Assembly: GCA_030834895.1 (NCBI GenBank)
Contig: JAUQXA010000062.1
Location: forward strand, 124,001-188,000
Source of the DNA: Anaerolineales bacterium
GTDB lineage: Bacteria > Chloroflexota > Anaerolineae > Anaerolineales > Villigracilaceae
Length of the DNA: 64,000 bases
Direction: 5' to 3'
Part shown: positions 16,731 through 25,169 of the stretch, piece by piece
Layout of the letters: the number at the start of each line of letters is the position of its first letter
Position numbering within the stretch: position 1 is the stretch's first letter
Notes under the pieces: generated by a model
Seen by the model: the letters and a program-made list of their open reading frames with translations, nothing else
Databases searched by the model: none
What the model was told of the DNA's origin: nothing
Position numbers and translations under genes: made by a program

Positions 16731-18062
16731 ATGCCCACCCCCTTTGTTTCAAAGCGCGCACAGGTTTATGCCGATGTTCCCGATGAAAAATGGAACGACT
16801 GGCGCTGGCAATTGAGCCACCGTCTGAATTCCGCTGAAGATATCGAAAAAGTCATCAGCCTCACTGAAAGTGAACGCAAGGCCCTGCAAAAGCAGGACCT
16901 GTTCCGCGTGGACGTGACGCCCTATTACATTTCGCTAATCAATCCCGAAGACCCGAATGACCCCGTCCGCAAGCAGATCATCCCCACCTCGGATGAGATG
17001 AACGCTTTTACAGCCATGATGGAGGATTCGCTTGCAGAAGATCGCCATTCCCCCGTCCCCGGGCTGGTTCATCGTTACCCTGACCGGGTCCTCATGCTGG
17101 TGACAACCCAATGCGCCTCGTACTGTCGTTACTGCACCCGCTCGCGCATCGTCGGCGATCCCGGTCAAACCTTCAACCGTCAGGAATTCGAGATGCAGAT
17201 CGAATATCTCAAGCGGACTCCGCAGGTGCGTGATGTCCTGCTCTCTGGCGGCGATCCGCTTGTGCTGGCTCCCAAGATTTTAGAGGAACTGCTCACCCGT
17301 CTGCGTGAGATTCCCCACATCGAGATTGTCCGGATTGGCTCGCGCGTGCCGGTCTTCATGCCCATGCGTGTGACCCAGGAATTGTGCGACATGCTCGCCA
17401 AATTCCATCCGCTGTGGTTGAATATCCATGTCAATCACCCGAATGAAATCTCGAAGGAACTCGACGAGGCTTGTGATCGTTTAAGTCGTGCCGGTATTCC
17501 TTTGGGCAACCAATCCGTTCTGCTGGCGGGAGTGAACGATTGCGTCCACCTCCAGCGTGACCTGGTCCAAAAACTGGTCCGCATCCGCGTGCGCCCGTAT
17601 TACCTGTATCAATGTGACCTGGTGGAAGGCGCGGGACACTTTCGCACGCCGGTGGCGAAGGGTATCGAGATCATTGAAGGCCTGCGCGGACATACCTCCG
17701 GTTATGCCGTCCCGCAGTTCATCGTGGATGCACCCGGCGGTGGCGGCAAGATTCCCGTCATGCCCAATTACCTGATGAGCATGTCCGACCACAAGATCAT
17801 CGTCCGCAACTACGAAGGTTATGTGACCACTTACGAGGAACCGACCGAATACACGATACACGACCCGAAGACCTGCAAGTTCTGCCAGAACAAGAGACTC
17901 GAACCCGGCCAGACGGGATTGACCGGTCTGTTGGACGGCGACCAGATGTTCATCAAACCCGAAGGCTTCGATGAACTGCACAACCGCGGCGGCATTCAGC
18001 ATCGTCTGAAAGATGAAAGCAAATGGAAGCCGCTCGGCATCGGCGCGGGTGAAACGGATTAA
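16731..18062 (+). CDS. kamA: L-lysine 2,3-aminomutase, radical SAM
   Basis: This 443-residue enzyme has the radical-SAM cysteines CASYCRYCTRSR. It also has the PLP and lysine-binding region of KamA (SGGDPLVL, MRVTQELC, YYLYQCDLVEGAGHFRTP) and the C-terminal zinc-type cysteines KFCQNKR. It converts lysine to beta-lysine. In this class the product may be used for lysine fermentation or for N-acetyl-beta-lysine as an osmolyte. No partner genes of either pathway are adjacent; the small acetyltransferase upstream is not an AblB homologue as far as can be seen. CGGAGG precedes the ATG. Confidence 0.94.
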   Translation: MPTPFVSKRAQVYADVPDEKWNDWRWQLSHRLNSAEDIEKVISLTESERKALQKQDLFRVDVTPYYISLINPEDPNDPVRKQIIPTSDEMNAFTAMMEDSLAEDRHSPVPGLVHRYPDRVLMLVTTQCASYCRYCTRSRIVGDPGQTFNRQEFEMQIEYLKRTPQVRDVLLSGGDPLVLAPKILEELLTRLREIPHIEIVRIGSRVPVFMPMRVTQELCDMLAKFHPLWLNIHVNHPNEISKELDEACDRLSRAGIPLGNQSVLLAGVNDCVHLQRDLVQKLVRIRVRPYYLYQCDLVEGAGHFRTPVAKGIEIIEGLRGHTSGYAVPQFIVDAPGGGGKIPVMPNYLMSMSDHKIIVRNYEGYVTTYEEPTEYTIHDPKTCKFCQNKRLEPGQTGLTGLLDGDQMFIKPEGFDELHNRGGIQHRLKDESKWKPLGIGAGETD

Positions 18063-18248
18063 GAACGAAACGTCTCACGGGTTTTTGTGGTAAAACATTG
18101 TCAGGTTCATTAACCTGTGGGACGTTTATATTCGACGTTATGTGTGATCAGCTGACAGCCACTTTGGGCGGTTTTCCCCGAAGGAACCGGCTGAAGAAGT
18201 GACTGTCACCTCATTTCAGATAAAGTCCAATTCTTCGAAGGAGAAAAA
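18063..18248. other. Intergenic region with a long imperfect hairpin
   Basis: No gene is seen. TGACAGCCACTT (18153-18164) pairs with AAGTGACTGTCA (18197-18208) with one mismatch, and an inner CGGTT/AACCG stem adds to it. The palindrome GTGACNGTCAC at 18199-18209 recurs at 30877-30887. It may be a dispersed repeat or a structured leader of the lipoprotein gene that follows. Confidence 0.45.
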
Positions 18249-18890
18249 ATGAAAAAGATAATTCAAGTGGCAGGTATCATGCTGGTGCTGGCACTATTCA
18301 TCGGCGCTTGTCTGCCCACAGCCTCGGTGCAGCAGGAACCGCAAGGACAACAGGTCCAGAATACACCAACCTTGGATACCCAGTCACAGATCAATACTGC
18401 TGTCGCGCAAACAATCGAGGCGCAGGGACAGATTGCAACTGCCGTTGCGTTGACCACCGAGGCTCAATATACCGTCACGCCCACCGCCACGCCGTTTACA
18501 ATTCCCACCTTGACGCCATTTGTGGTGATAACCCCAACAACCAAGCCAAGCGGCGGGGGCGTGGCCACGGCCAAACCGACTTATGCCTGTAATATCATCC
18601 GGCTGCGTCCAACCGCCTATCAGGAATTCAACCGCGGACAGGATTTCGATATTAGGATGACCGTTGTCAATACCGGCACCCAGTCCTGGTATCAGGGGTT
18701 TGACCTGAAATACACCGGCGGCACAGTAATGTCATCGGTGACTCAAGTGGAACTTCCGGCGATGTCCCCGGGCGATAGATATGAAGTGGTGCTTGATGCG
18801 GCCGCTCCCACGGAATATGGCGACCATACCATGACCTGGACTGTCGAAGGGCGGCTCTGCTTCGGCTATGTGACGATCACTGTCAAGTAG
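18249..18890 (+). CDS. Lipoprotein with C-terminal NBR1-like Ig domain
   Basis: This 213-residue protein has a signal peptide ending in the lipobox FIGAC (Cys21). A spacer of QTIEAQ/ATAVA repeats and a Thr/Pro-rich linker follow, then a C-terminal beta domain of about 100 residues (from YACNIIRLRP) that resembles the Ig-like domain of NBR1. It is probably tethered to the outer face of the membrane. A good ribosome site, GAAGGAG, precedes the start. The role is unknown. The next gene is a paralogue 19 bp downstream. Confidence 0.82.
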   Translation: MKKIIQVAGIMLVLALFIGACLPTASVQQEPQGQQVQNTPTLDTQSQINTAVAQTIEAQGQIATAVALTTEAQYTVTPTATPFTIPTLTPFVVITPTTKPSGGGVATAKPTYACNIIRLRPTAYQEFNRGQDFDIRMTVVNTGTQSWYQGFDLKYTGGTVMSSVTQVELPAMSPGDRYEVVLDAAAPTEYGDHTMTWTVEGRLCFGYVTITVK

Positions 18891-18909
18891 TGTTGGGTTC
18901 GGAGGAATC

Positions 18910-19545
18910 ATGCTCAAGCAAAATTACCGTATGCCGGCAATACTTCTTGTATTTGTGTTATTGCTTGCCTGCGCGCCTGCTATCATAGCGACCCCGCTTG
19001 CTCCTCCAACCTTTGACCCTTCCTCTTTGAATACCATCATTGCCCAAACGGCCGGCGCGGCGGCAACACAGACCTTTGTCCTCCAGCCAACATTTACACC
19101 CACGGTGACCTTCACTAGAACACCGACTGAAGCCCCCACCTCCACGCCCACCTTCCTGTTTCTCCTTGCCACACCCACAGTCCCATCGCTGACCCCGACG
19201 CTGGAAATTTCATCCAACCCATTTGCGTGCCGGCTTGTTTCACAGGACCCGACAGAAAATTCCGTCATTGCTAAAAATGCGGACTTTGCGGTCCTCTGGC
19301 GGGTGATGAATGTCGGTGCAAATGCCTGGGATGCGAACAGCATAGATTATCATTACCTTAGCGGAGAGAAGCTGCACAAGCAATCTGCATACGACCTGCC
19401 GAATCCCGTCCCAACGGGCGGGGAGATCGATCTTATTGTGAATATGAAAGCGCCCAAGCAGGAGGGAACCTATGTCACCAACTGGTCGCTTCGGGTTGGG
19501 AAACAGAACTTTTGTAAACTGAAAGTGACTGTTGAAGTTAAGTAG
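18910..19545 (+). CDS. Lipoprotein paralogue with NBR1-like Ig domain
   Basis: This 211-residue protein has the same plan as its upstream neighbour: a signal peptide with lipobox LLLAC, an IIAQTAGAAATQT spacer, a TPT-rich linker and a C-terminal domain from FACRLVSQDP to the end. Conserved points with the neighbour are the single Cys at the domain start, NVGANAW/NTGTQSW and a second Cys near the end. The Cys pair may form a disulfide. The two genes look like a tandem duplication. Confidence 0.82.
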   Translation: MLKQNYRMPAILLVFVLLLACAPAIIATPLAPPTFDPSSLNTIIAQTAGAAATQTFVLQPTFTPTVTFTRTPTEAPTSTPTFLFLLATPTVPSLTPTLEISSNPFACRLVSQDPTENSVIAKNADFAVLWRVMNVGANAWDANSIDYHYLSGEKLHKQSAYDLPNPVPTGGEIDLIVNMKAPKQEGTYVTNWSLRVGKQNFCKLKVTVEVK

Positions 19546-19560
19546 CTCGGCCCAGCTAAT

Positions 19561-19600
19561 AAAAAATCCTCTGGAAGGCATACCCTCCAGAGGATTTTTT
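19561..19600. terminator. Bidirectional terminator
   Basis: A perfect 15-bp stem at 19561-19575 and 19586-19600 has A-tract and T-tract ends. It works in both directions and separates the lipoprotein genes (+) from the small membrane protein gene (-). Confidence 0.9.
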
Positions 19601-19605
19601 AATGA

Positions 19606-19902
19606 TTATGAAGCCGGCGGAAGCGGTTCGTTGCTTTCAATCACAACTTCCGGCTTCTTGCGAAACATAAAGAAACCCACAACAATGGGAATTAGGATAA
19701 ATATAATTGACAGGCACAGGAACACAATGCCCATTGTCATGGCCGAGGTTGGGTCGCTGCTGCCGAAGACATCGATCTCGGCTCCAGGTGTCTGGCTGGC
19801 GGCAAGGGTTGTAGCGCCGAAGAAACACATGAACAGGCCCGGGCATCCACATAGAACAACTGCCGCGATGGTGGCGATAATACCTTTGGTTTTTGCATCC
19901 AT
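19606..19902 (-). CDS. Small two-helix membrane protein, unknown function
   Basis: The 98 residues hold a helix near 8-34 (GIIATIAAVVLCGCPGLFMC) and another near 57-80 (MGIVFLCLSIIFILIPIVVG), then a charged tail. AAAGGAG precedes the ATG. I do not recognise the family beyond a general resemblance to short DUF proteins with a CxGC motif in helix 1. It is a single-gene unit bounded by two terminators. Confidence 0.7.
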   Translation of the reverse strand: MDAKTKGIIATIAAVVLCGCPGLFMCFFGATTLAASQTPGAEIDVFGSSDPTSAMTMGIVFLCLSIIFILIPIVVGFFMFRKKPEVVIESNEPLPPAS

Positions 19903-19949
19903 ATTCTTTTCTCCTTTAACGAATTAGATTTATGTCAGTATACAACCAA

Positions 19950-19985
19950 TAAAAACGGGATGCAAGTTTTGCTTGCATCCCGTTT
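19950..19985 (-). terminator. Terminator of pheT
   Basis: A perfect 14-bp stem (19953-19966 with 19972-19985) with a five-base loop is followed on the minus strand by TTTTT. It lies just past the pheT stop. Confidence 0.88.
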
Positions 19986-19991
19986 GTACTG

Positions 19992-22544
19992 CTAACTTCT
20001 CAACTTCGCGCCGACTTCGCGCTCCAGCCGTTTGACGATTTTGCCGCGGATGGCGGCGGCTTCAGCATCGGTCATGGTCTTCTCAGCCTGATAGGTGAGA
20101 CTGTATGCCAGTGACTTCTTGCCCACGCCGATTTTTTCATCGCGATAGACATCGAACAACTTGACATCCGTCACGATCTTTCCGCCTGTCTGCCTGATCA
20201 ATGCCTCGACTGTGGCGGCAGGGACAGCTTCATCCAGGATGAGGGCGATATCCTCATAAATGGGCGGGAACTCGGAGAAGGGCTGGATGCCATAGGATGG
20301 GGTCATTGTCCGCAGTTTCTCCAAATCGAATTCAGCCACGATGACGGGGGAGTCGCCGAACTCGAATTTCTCCTTCACCAACGGATGCAGTTCACCGAAT
20401 ACGCCGACCACTTCGCCTTTGACCTTCACCTCGGCGGACTTGCCAGGGTGCAAGTATGTCGTGCTGAGCGTAGTCGAAGCACTTGCGGGAGCATAAGCGG
20501 CGTCAGTGAAGCGCAATCCAGCCAGCATCAGCTCGACCCGTCCCTTCATATCGAAGAAGTCGAAGGTGGGGACATCTTTCACGTCCCAGGCAGAGGCGAT
20601 TCTGGCTCCCGTCATCACCATCGCCAGTTTGCGTGGCTCATTGGGCAAATCATTCTTCACAGGTTCGAAGATTGAGCCAACCTCGAACATCGCAATGGAC
20701 TCCGCCTTGGCATTTTTCTCTGCCACTTCCAGTACGGAGGTCAACAGGCTGCGGCGTAGGACACTGCGTTCGGGCGCGATGGGATTGGCAATGCGGACAT
20801 AGTTATCTTTCGCGGATAGCCGTGCCTCTCGCTCAGGCGAGGTCATGCGGTAGGTGACAATTTCCTGCATCCCGATAGAGACGAGCAAGTCGCGCAAGTG
20901 TTCCTCCCACTCGTGGATGGGGTTGCCGATCTGTGGGGGCAGTGCATCCGCCATCGTGGTGGTGGGGATGTTTTCGTAGCCGTACGAACGCGCCACTTCT
21001 TCCAGTACATCCGCGAGACCGACGACGCCCTCGCCGATGTCCATGCGATGGGGCGGAGCGGTCACTTGTACTTTGTCGCCCATCGCCTGGCACGTGAACT
21101 CAAGATGCGACAGAAGCTCGGCAATCTTTTCGGGTGCAAGCTCAATGCCGAGCAGGCGCTTCACATCTTTGGATGTGACTTCAACAACGGAATCCTTTGG
21201 CTTGAGCGGATACGCATCCACAAGCCCTGGCGCGACTTTGCCGTTTGACCATTCTGCCATGTATTTCAAGCCGAGATTGACACCGTGTTCGGCAACAGCG
21301 GGATGCACGCCGCGCGAGAAACGGAACGATGCCTCAGATGGAAGATTGTGCTGTTTTGCTGTACGGCGTGTATTGATGAAGTTCCATCCTGCGCCTTCAA
21401 GCAGGATGTTTTTGGTCTTGTCGGTCACTTCAGATTCAGCGCCGCCCATCACGCCAGCAAGTGATAGCGAACCTTTTTCGTCACAGACCAACACATTAGT
21501 GGACGTGAGCACGCGTTCCACACCATCGAGGGTGGTGAGTTTTTCTCCATCCTTCGCAGTGCGTGTGATGATCTTGACCTTTTTGCTGCCAGCGCGTTCC
21601 TTGAGGACATCGTAGTCAAAGGCGTGCAACGGCTCGCCAAGTTCGAGCATGGCGTAGTTGGTCGCATCTACTACGCTGTTGATGGCGCGTATGCCAGCGA
21701 GTTTCAACCTGCGCTGGATTTGATACGGGCTGGGCTTGATTTCCACATCCCGAATGAGTCCAATCACAAAGCGTGGATTCAACTCGGGGTTGGTGATTTC
21801 GATCTCGACCAGTTCCTGCACCGACTGTCCAGCAGTCTGTTGACCATGACCTGAGATTGGCTTCTTCAACTTCCGTCCCAGCAGGGCGGAGAGTTCGCGC
21901 GCCACACCGATCACATTCGCATTGCGTGCCATGTTCGGCAGGATGGAGATATCCAAAACGGCGTCGCCCATATAATCGACAAGCGGCATCCCGACGGGGG
22001 CATCGTCATCGAGCAGGATGATGCCATCATGTTCTTCGCTGATGCCCAGTTCCTTTTCGGAGCAGACCATCGAATACGAATCCACGCCGCGGATTTTGGC
22101 GCGTTTGAGCGTGGTCAGCACGAGACCATCGGCATGACCATCGTAAATGGTCGAACCTTCTTTTGCGTACGCCACTTTGATGGGCTTGTGAAGCGGTCCC
22201 GTGCCTTTGAGGTGGAAGATGTTGGGAGCGCCCGTCAATACCACCTGCTCTTTTTCACCGTCATATAGATCGAGCAGGGTCAACTTGTCGGCGTTAGGAT
22301 GCGGCTTCACCTCACGGATTTCCGCCACGACGATTTTTTCTCTGTTCCACGCAATGCCGTTGGTCCTGAACTCATGTTTCTCGCTTGAATGCATGCCGGA
22401 CGCGACATTTTCAGGTACTGGCAGACCCACGTAGAGAATCTCATCCACTTCGAGACCAGCAAGGGTTAATTTGCGGGCAATATCTTCAACGGACAATCCG
22501 TCCAGATCAATGAAATCTTTCAGCCATGAGAGAGGTAACTTCAT
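19992..22544 (-). CDS. pheT: Phenylalanyl-tRNA synthetase beta subunit
   Basis: This 850-residue protein has full PheT architecture. It starts MKLPLSWLKDFI, has an N-terminal tRNA-binding domain (EIREVKPHPNADKLTL), then the B3/B4 and B5 domains, a catalytic-like core and the C-terminal anticodon-binding FDX-ACB domain (GIQPFSEFPPIYEDIAL). With PheS it forms the alpha2beta2 enzyme. An in-frame 22-bp palindromic repeat at 20461-20482 encodes part of the short segment SASTTLSTTYL, probably a surface loop. It is 13 bp downstream of pheS and shares its T-box control. Confidence 0.96.
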   Translation of the reverse strand: MKLPLSWLKDFIDLDGLSVEDIARKLTLAGLEVDEILYVGLPVPENVASGMHSSEKHEFRTNGIAWNREKIVVAEIREVKPHPNADKLTLLDLYDGEKEQVVLTGAPNIFHLKGTGPLHKPIKVAYAKEGSTIYDGHADGLVLTTLKRAKIRGVDSYSMVCSEKELGISEEHDGIILLDDDAPVGMPLVDYMGDAVLDISILPNMARNANVIGVARELSALLGRKLKKPISGHGQQTAGQSVQELVEIEITNPELNPRFVIGLIRDVEIKPSPYQIQRRLKLAGIRAINSVVDATNYAMLELGEPLHAFDYDVLKERAGSKKVKIITRTAKDGEKLTTLDGVERVLTSTNVLVCDEKGSLSLAGVMGGAESEVTDKTKNILLEGAGWNFINTRRTAKQHNLPSEASFRFSRGVHPAVAEHGVNLGLKYMAEWSNGKVAPGLVDAYPLKPKDSVVEVTSKDVKRLLGIELAPEKIAELLSHLEFTCQAMGDKVQVTAPPHRMDIGEGVVGLADVLEEVARSYGYENIPTTTMADALPPQIGNPIHEWEEHLRDLLVSIGMQEIVTYRMTSPEREARLSAKDNYVRIANPIAPERSVLRRSLLTSVLEVAEKNAKAESIAMFEVGSIFEPVKNDLPNEPRKLAMVMTGARIASAWDVKDVPTFDFFDMKGRVELMLAGLRFTDAAYAPASASTTLSTTYLHPGKSAEVKVKGEVVGVFGELHPLVKEKFEFGDSPVIVAEFDLEKLRTMTPSYGIQPFSEFPPIYEDIALILDEAVPAATVEALIRQTGGKIVTDVKLFDVYRDEKIGVGKKSLAYSLTYQAEKTMTDAEAAAIRGKIVKRLEREVGAKLRS
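20461..20482. repeat. 22-bp palindromic repeat inside pheT
   Basis: The sequence runs from GTGCTGAGCG to GTCGAAGCAC. An identical copy is found at 46627-46648 and a close relative at 23736-23757. It lies in frame in pheT. Confidence 0.8.
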
Positions 22545-22557
22545 AATTCACTCCTTG

Positions 22558-23616
22558 CTAGAACTGTTCAAGGAACCGCTCATCGTTACCCCAGAAGTAA
22601 CGGATGTCGGTGATCTTGTTTCTCAGCATCAACTGGCGTTCGGTCCCCATACCGAAGGCGAAGCCCGTATAACGCCTGGGGTCGTAGCCGCCGTTCTCCA
22701 AAACGGTCGGGTGGACCATGCCGCTGCCGAGAATTTCGAGCCAGCCCGAATTCTTGCAGACCTGGCATCCCTTGCCGCCGCAGACGAAACATTCCACGTC
22801 CACTTCGGCGCTTGGCTCCGTGAACGGGAAGTACGAAGCGCGGAAGCGAACCCTTGCGTGGGAGCCGAACATGCGTCGCGCAAAATCGGTCAGCGTGCCT
22901 TTCAGATCGGCGAAGGTGATTCCCTCACCGACGGCGAGTCCTTCCACCTGGTTGAACTGAATCTCGGAACGCGCTGTGATCTGCTCATAACGATAGCACA
23001 TCCCTGGCAAGGCAATACGGATGGGCGGCGGATTCTGCGGGTTAGTCGCCACAGCCTCGCGCATGGCGCGGATCTGCCCAGGCGACGTGTGAGTCCGCAT
23101 CAAAATCGGGTTGTCCTCGCGCCCTTCCGCTTCGATGTAAAACGAGTCCTGCATTTCGCGCGCGGGATGATGCGGGGCAAAGTTCAGCAACTGGAAGTTC
23201 ATCTCGTCGCTTTCGACCTCGCGCGAGGTGTAAACCTGAAAACCCATCTCAGCCAGAATGGACAGCACGCGTCGCAGCTGTTGCGTGGATGGATGCAGCC
23301 TGCCGATGTTGACTGCGCGACCAGGCAGGGTAACATCCAGCACTTCCTCTTCGAGGGACTTTGCCAACATGGTTTCCTTCACCGCCTTGGACCTTTCCTC
23401 CAACGCGGCTTCGAGCGCCACCTTGACCTTGTTAGCTGCCGCGCCGACGGCTGGTTTCTCCTCCTTCGAGAGTTTACCCAGCCCCGAAAAGACCTGCATC
23501 AGCGGGGAGCTTCGTCCCAGGTTCGCCACCCGCCACGCGTCTACTGCGGACTGATCCTTCACATCCGCCAGACTCTCCAGCGCAGACTTTTCGATCTCGT
23601 TCAATTTATCCAACAT
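22558..23616 (-). CDS. pheS: Phenylalanyl-tRNA synthetase alpha subunit
   Basis: This 352-residue catalytic subunit has the class II motifs: motif 1 around LLNFAPHHPAREMQDSFY, motif 2 CYRYEQITARSEIQFNQVEG and motif 3 GFAFGMGTERQLML. The N-terminal coiled coil for tRNA binding is present (residues 1-85). GGAGG precedes the ATG. A CxxC-type pair (CFVCGGKGCQVC) in the middle suggests a bound zinc, seen in some bacterial PheS proteins. Confidence 0.96.
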   Translation of the reverse strand: MLDKLNEIEKSALESLADVKDQSAVDAWRVANLGRSSPLMQVFSGLGKLSKEEKPAVGAAANKVKVALEAALEERSKAVKETMLAKSLEEEVLDVTLPGRAVNIGRLHPSTQQLRRVLSILAEMGFQVYTSREVESDEMNFQLLNFAPHHPAREMQDSFYIEAEGREDNPILMRTHTSPGQIRAMREAVATNPQNPPPIRIALPGMCYRYEQITARSEIQFNQVEGLAVGEGITFADLKGTLTDFARRMFGSHARVRFRASYFPFTEPSAEVDVECFVCGGKGCQVCKNSGWLEILGSGMVHPTVLENGGYDPRRYTGFAFGMGTERQLMLRNKITDIRYFWGNDERFLEQF

Positions 23617-23632
23617 ACGACCTCCGTTTTCG

Positions 23633-23660
23633 GTAGGGGCGGATCACGATCCGCCCCTAC
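23633..23660. repeat. GTAGGGGCG palindromic repeat in the pheS leader
   Basis: A perfect 13-bp stem with a 2-base loop lies between the T-box terminator and the pheS ribosome site. Related elements are found at 32996-33046 and 54004-54071. Confidence 0.8.
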
Positions 23661-23680
23661 GCATGATACAAAATAAAATC

Positions 23681-23704
23681 CTCCCGTCCACAATGGGACG
23701 GGAG
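23681..23704 (-). terminator. T-box terminator of pheST
   Basis: The stem CTCCCGTCC/GGACGGGAG with a six-base loop is followed on the minus strand by GATTTTATTTT. It competes with the T-box antiterminator just upstream. Confidence 0.88.
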
Positions 23705-23735
23705 GGAGTTTCCCGCGGTACCACCCACGTTCATC

Positions 23736-23757
23736 GTCCTGAGCGAAGTCGAAGGAC
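23736..23757. repeat. 22-bp palindromic repeat inside the Phe T-box
   Basis: The sequence runs from GTCCTGAGCG to GTCGAAGGAC, the same family as 20461-20482 and 46627-46648. It lies between the Stem III region and the antiterminator. Confidence 0.8.
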
Positions 23758-23969
23758 AGATGCTCTTTGCGCTGACCAACATCAGCCTCTCGTGTAACGT
23801 CGAGAATACGGTTCAGACTACTGGGAGATCGTTCACCTGAACGGCTCGAGAGGGAACTTCAACGGGTTTCGGTCGGGCGCAATTTCACCGCTTGCCTTGC
23901 GCGTCTCTGACGACTTCTGCCAGTCTACTTTCCTCTGTCACTGCCTTTTTAGGCTTGCTTATTGGAGCT

Positions 23970-23997
23970 ATTATCTGCGAAAATGGAGGAATGTCAA
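23970..23997 (-). promoter_or_regulatory. Strong sigma-70 promoter of pheST
   Basis: On the minus strand TTGACA and GATAAT are 16 bp apart. The predicted start of transcription falls just before the T-box Stem I. Confidence 0.8.
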
Positions 23998-24063
23998 GGC
24001 TTGGAAATATTTAATCGCTGTCCATGAATATGTGACATTTGTCCATTATCAGAGCGGTTTGAT

Positions 24064-24822
24064 GTGAGTATGATAATGAACATGAAACCTGTCACTCACG
24101 ACGAACTTATCAATGAAGTCTTGCACCACGTCCAGACCGATCCGCACAAAAGGGGATCGGGACTTTCGGATTTTATTTTGGGCGCGCAGGATGGGCTGGT
24201 CAATGTGCTCGGCGTTGTGCTTGGAATTGCTGCGGCGACGAATGACGCGCGCGTGGTCCTCGTTGCGGGGCTTGCCACCACCTTTGCAGAATCAATCTCA
24301 ATGGGTGCGGTGGCATTCACGACCACGCTTGCAGATGCGGACTTGTATCAAAGCGAGCGCGAGCGCGAATATCGCCATGTCAAAGAAACTCCGAACCTTG
24401 AAATAAAAGAGGTGCGGGACATTTACGCAGGCAGGGGATTTAAGGGGGAACTGCTCGACCACATCGTTGAGACGATTACCGCGAACCAGGATGTGTGGGT
24501 GGCGGTGATGATGGCGGAGGAGCATCGCCTTGCGCCCGTGGATCGGAAAACGGCATTCCGCGCCGCGTGGGTGGTTGGAGTGTCTGCGGTTATTGGCTCG
24601 CTCATTCCCGTTGCCCCGTTTCTGTTTTTGCCTGTCGTTACAAGCATGTGGACATCCATGCTTGTCACAGCATTGACGTTGTTTGCCATTGGCGCGTACA
24701 AGGCACGTGTGACCGTCGGCAAACCGATGCGCAGCGGATTGGAAATGATGATCATTGGCACGCTCAGCGCGCTGGCTGGTTATTTGGTGGGAATCCTGCT
24801 CAAAGTCCCGGCCTCGCCATGA
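24064..24822 (+). CDS. VIT/CCC1-family metal transporter
   Basis: This 252-residue protein of the VIT1/CCC1 (DUF125) family has the signature GLSDFILGAQDGLVNVLGVVLGIAAA in the first helix. ESISMGAVAFTTTLADADLYQ follows, and about five membrane helices in all. Family members move Fe2+ or Mn2+ out of the cytoplasm. The middle hydrophilic segment (residues 95-160) matches the metal-binding helical region. The start is uncertain: GTG at 24064 or ATG at 24070, 24076 or 24082; none has a good ribosome site. Confidence 0.9.
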   Translation: MSMIMNMKPVTHDELINEVLHHVQTDPHKRGSGLSDFILGAQDGLVNVLGVVLGIAAATNDARVVLVAGLATTFAESISMGAVAFTTTLADADLYQSEREREYRHVKETPNLEIKEVRDIYAGRGFKGELLDHIVETITANQDVWVAVMMAEEHRLAPVDRKTAFRAAWVVGVSAVIGSLIPVAPFLFLPVVTSMWTSMLVTALTLFAIGAYKARVTVGKPMRSGLEMMIIGTLSALAGYLVGILLKVPASP

Positions 24823-24833
24823 GTTGAGTCAGG

Positions 24834-25169
24834 TTATGCTTTCTTCTTGAAATACAAGTTTGCCAGGTTCCCCAAAAAGAAAACAAACAACACCGCCACG
24901 ATCACTTCTGCCGCCCAACCAAAACCGGGGACAAAGGTAAGGATTTCCAACGCTGTGTCTTGTAATAACGTGGAAAGCCCCCAAATTGCAAAGGCGGTAT
25001 AACCTATTTCCTTGAACCCCAGCTTGTAATCGTACACCTTTGCCAGGTGGACGATCATGTAAACCTCCAGCGCAGTCAACAGCAGAGACGTGCCGGGGAT
25101 GGGCGCTGTCACGGCTGAGACCACGCCCGCGATCAGGGTGTAGAGGACAATGAGCTTCACGCCTACCAC
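24834..25169 (-). CDS. Small membrane protein, unknown, end of NAD-salvage cluster
   Basis: The 111 residues hold about three hydrophobic segments (5-25, 57-75, 83-105) and the motif APIPGTSLLLTALEVYMIVHLAKVYDY, which recalls DUF697-type proteins. The match is too weak for a firm name. The start overlaps the end of pncB by 7 bp, so it is co-translated with it. Another open frame over the same bases is not hydrophobic or conserved in appearance and was not chosen. Confidence 0.65.
   Translation of the reverse strand: MVGVKLIVLYTLIAGVVSAVTAPIPGTSLLLTALEVYMIVHLAKVYDYKLGFKEIGYTAFAIWGLSTLLQDTALEILTFVPGFGWAAEVIVAVLFVFFLGNLANLYFKKKA

Larger units (their letters stand above)
23675..23963 (-). promoter_or_regulatory. 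T-box riboswitch of pheST (UUC specifier)
   Basis: On the minus strand the leader shows the Stem I start (GAGGAAAGTAGAC, 23923-23936). A GAAG-UUC-CCUCUCGAG segment follows, with the Phe codon UUC at 23854-23856 as the probable specifier. The T-box antiterminator sequence TGGGTGGTACCGCGGG lies at 23712-23727, and a terminator at 23681-23704 runs into TTTTATTTT. Uncharged tRNA-Phe should bind and allow read-through. A 22-bp palindromic repeat sits between Stem III and the antiterminator. The specifier was placed by alignment with the Trp T-box at 46499-46879, where GAA-UGG-ACCUCCGAG holds the same position. Confidence 0.92.
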
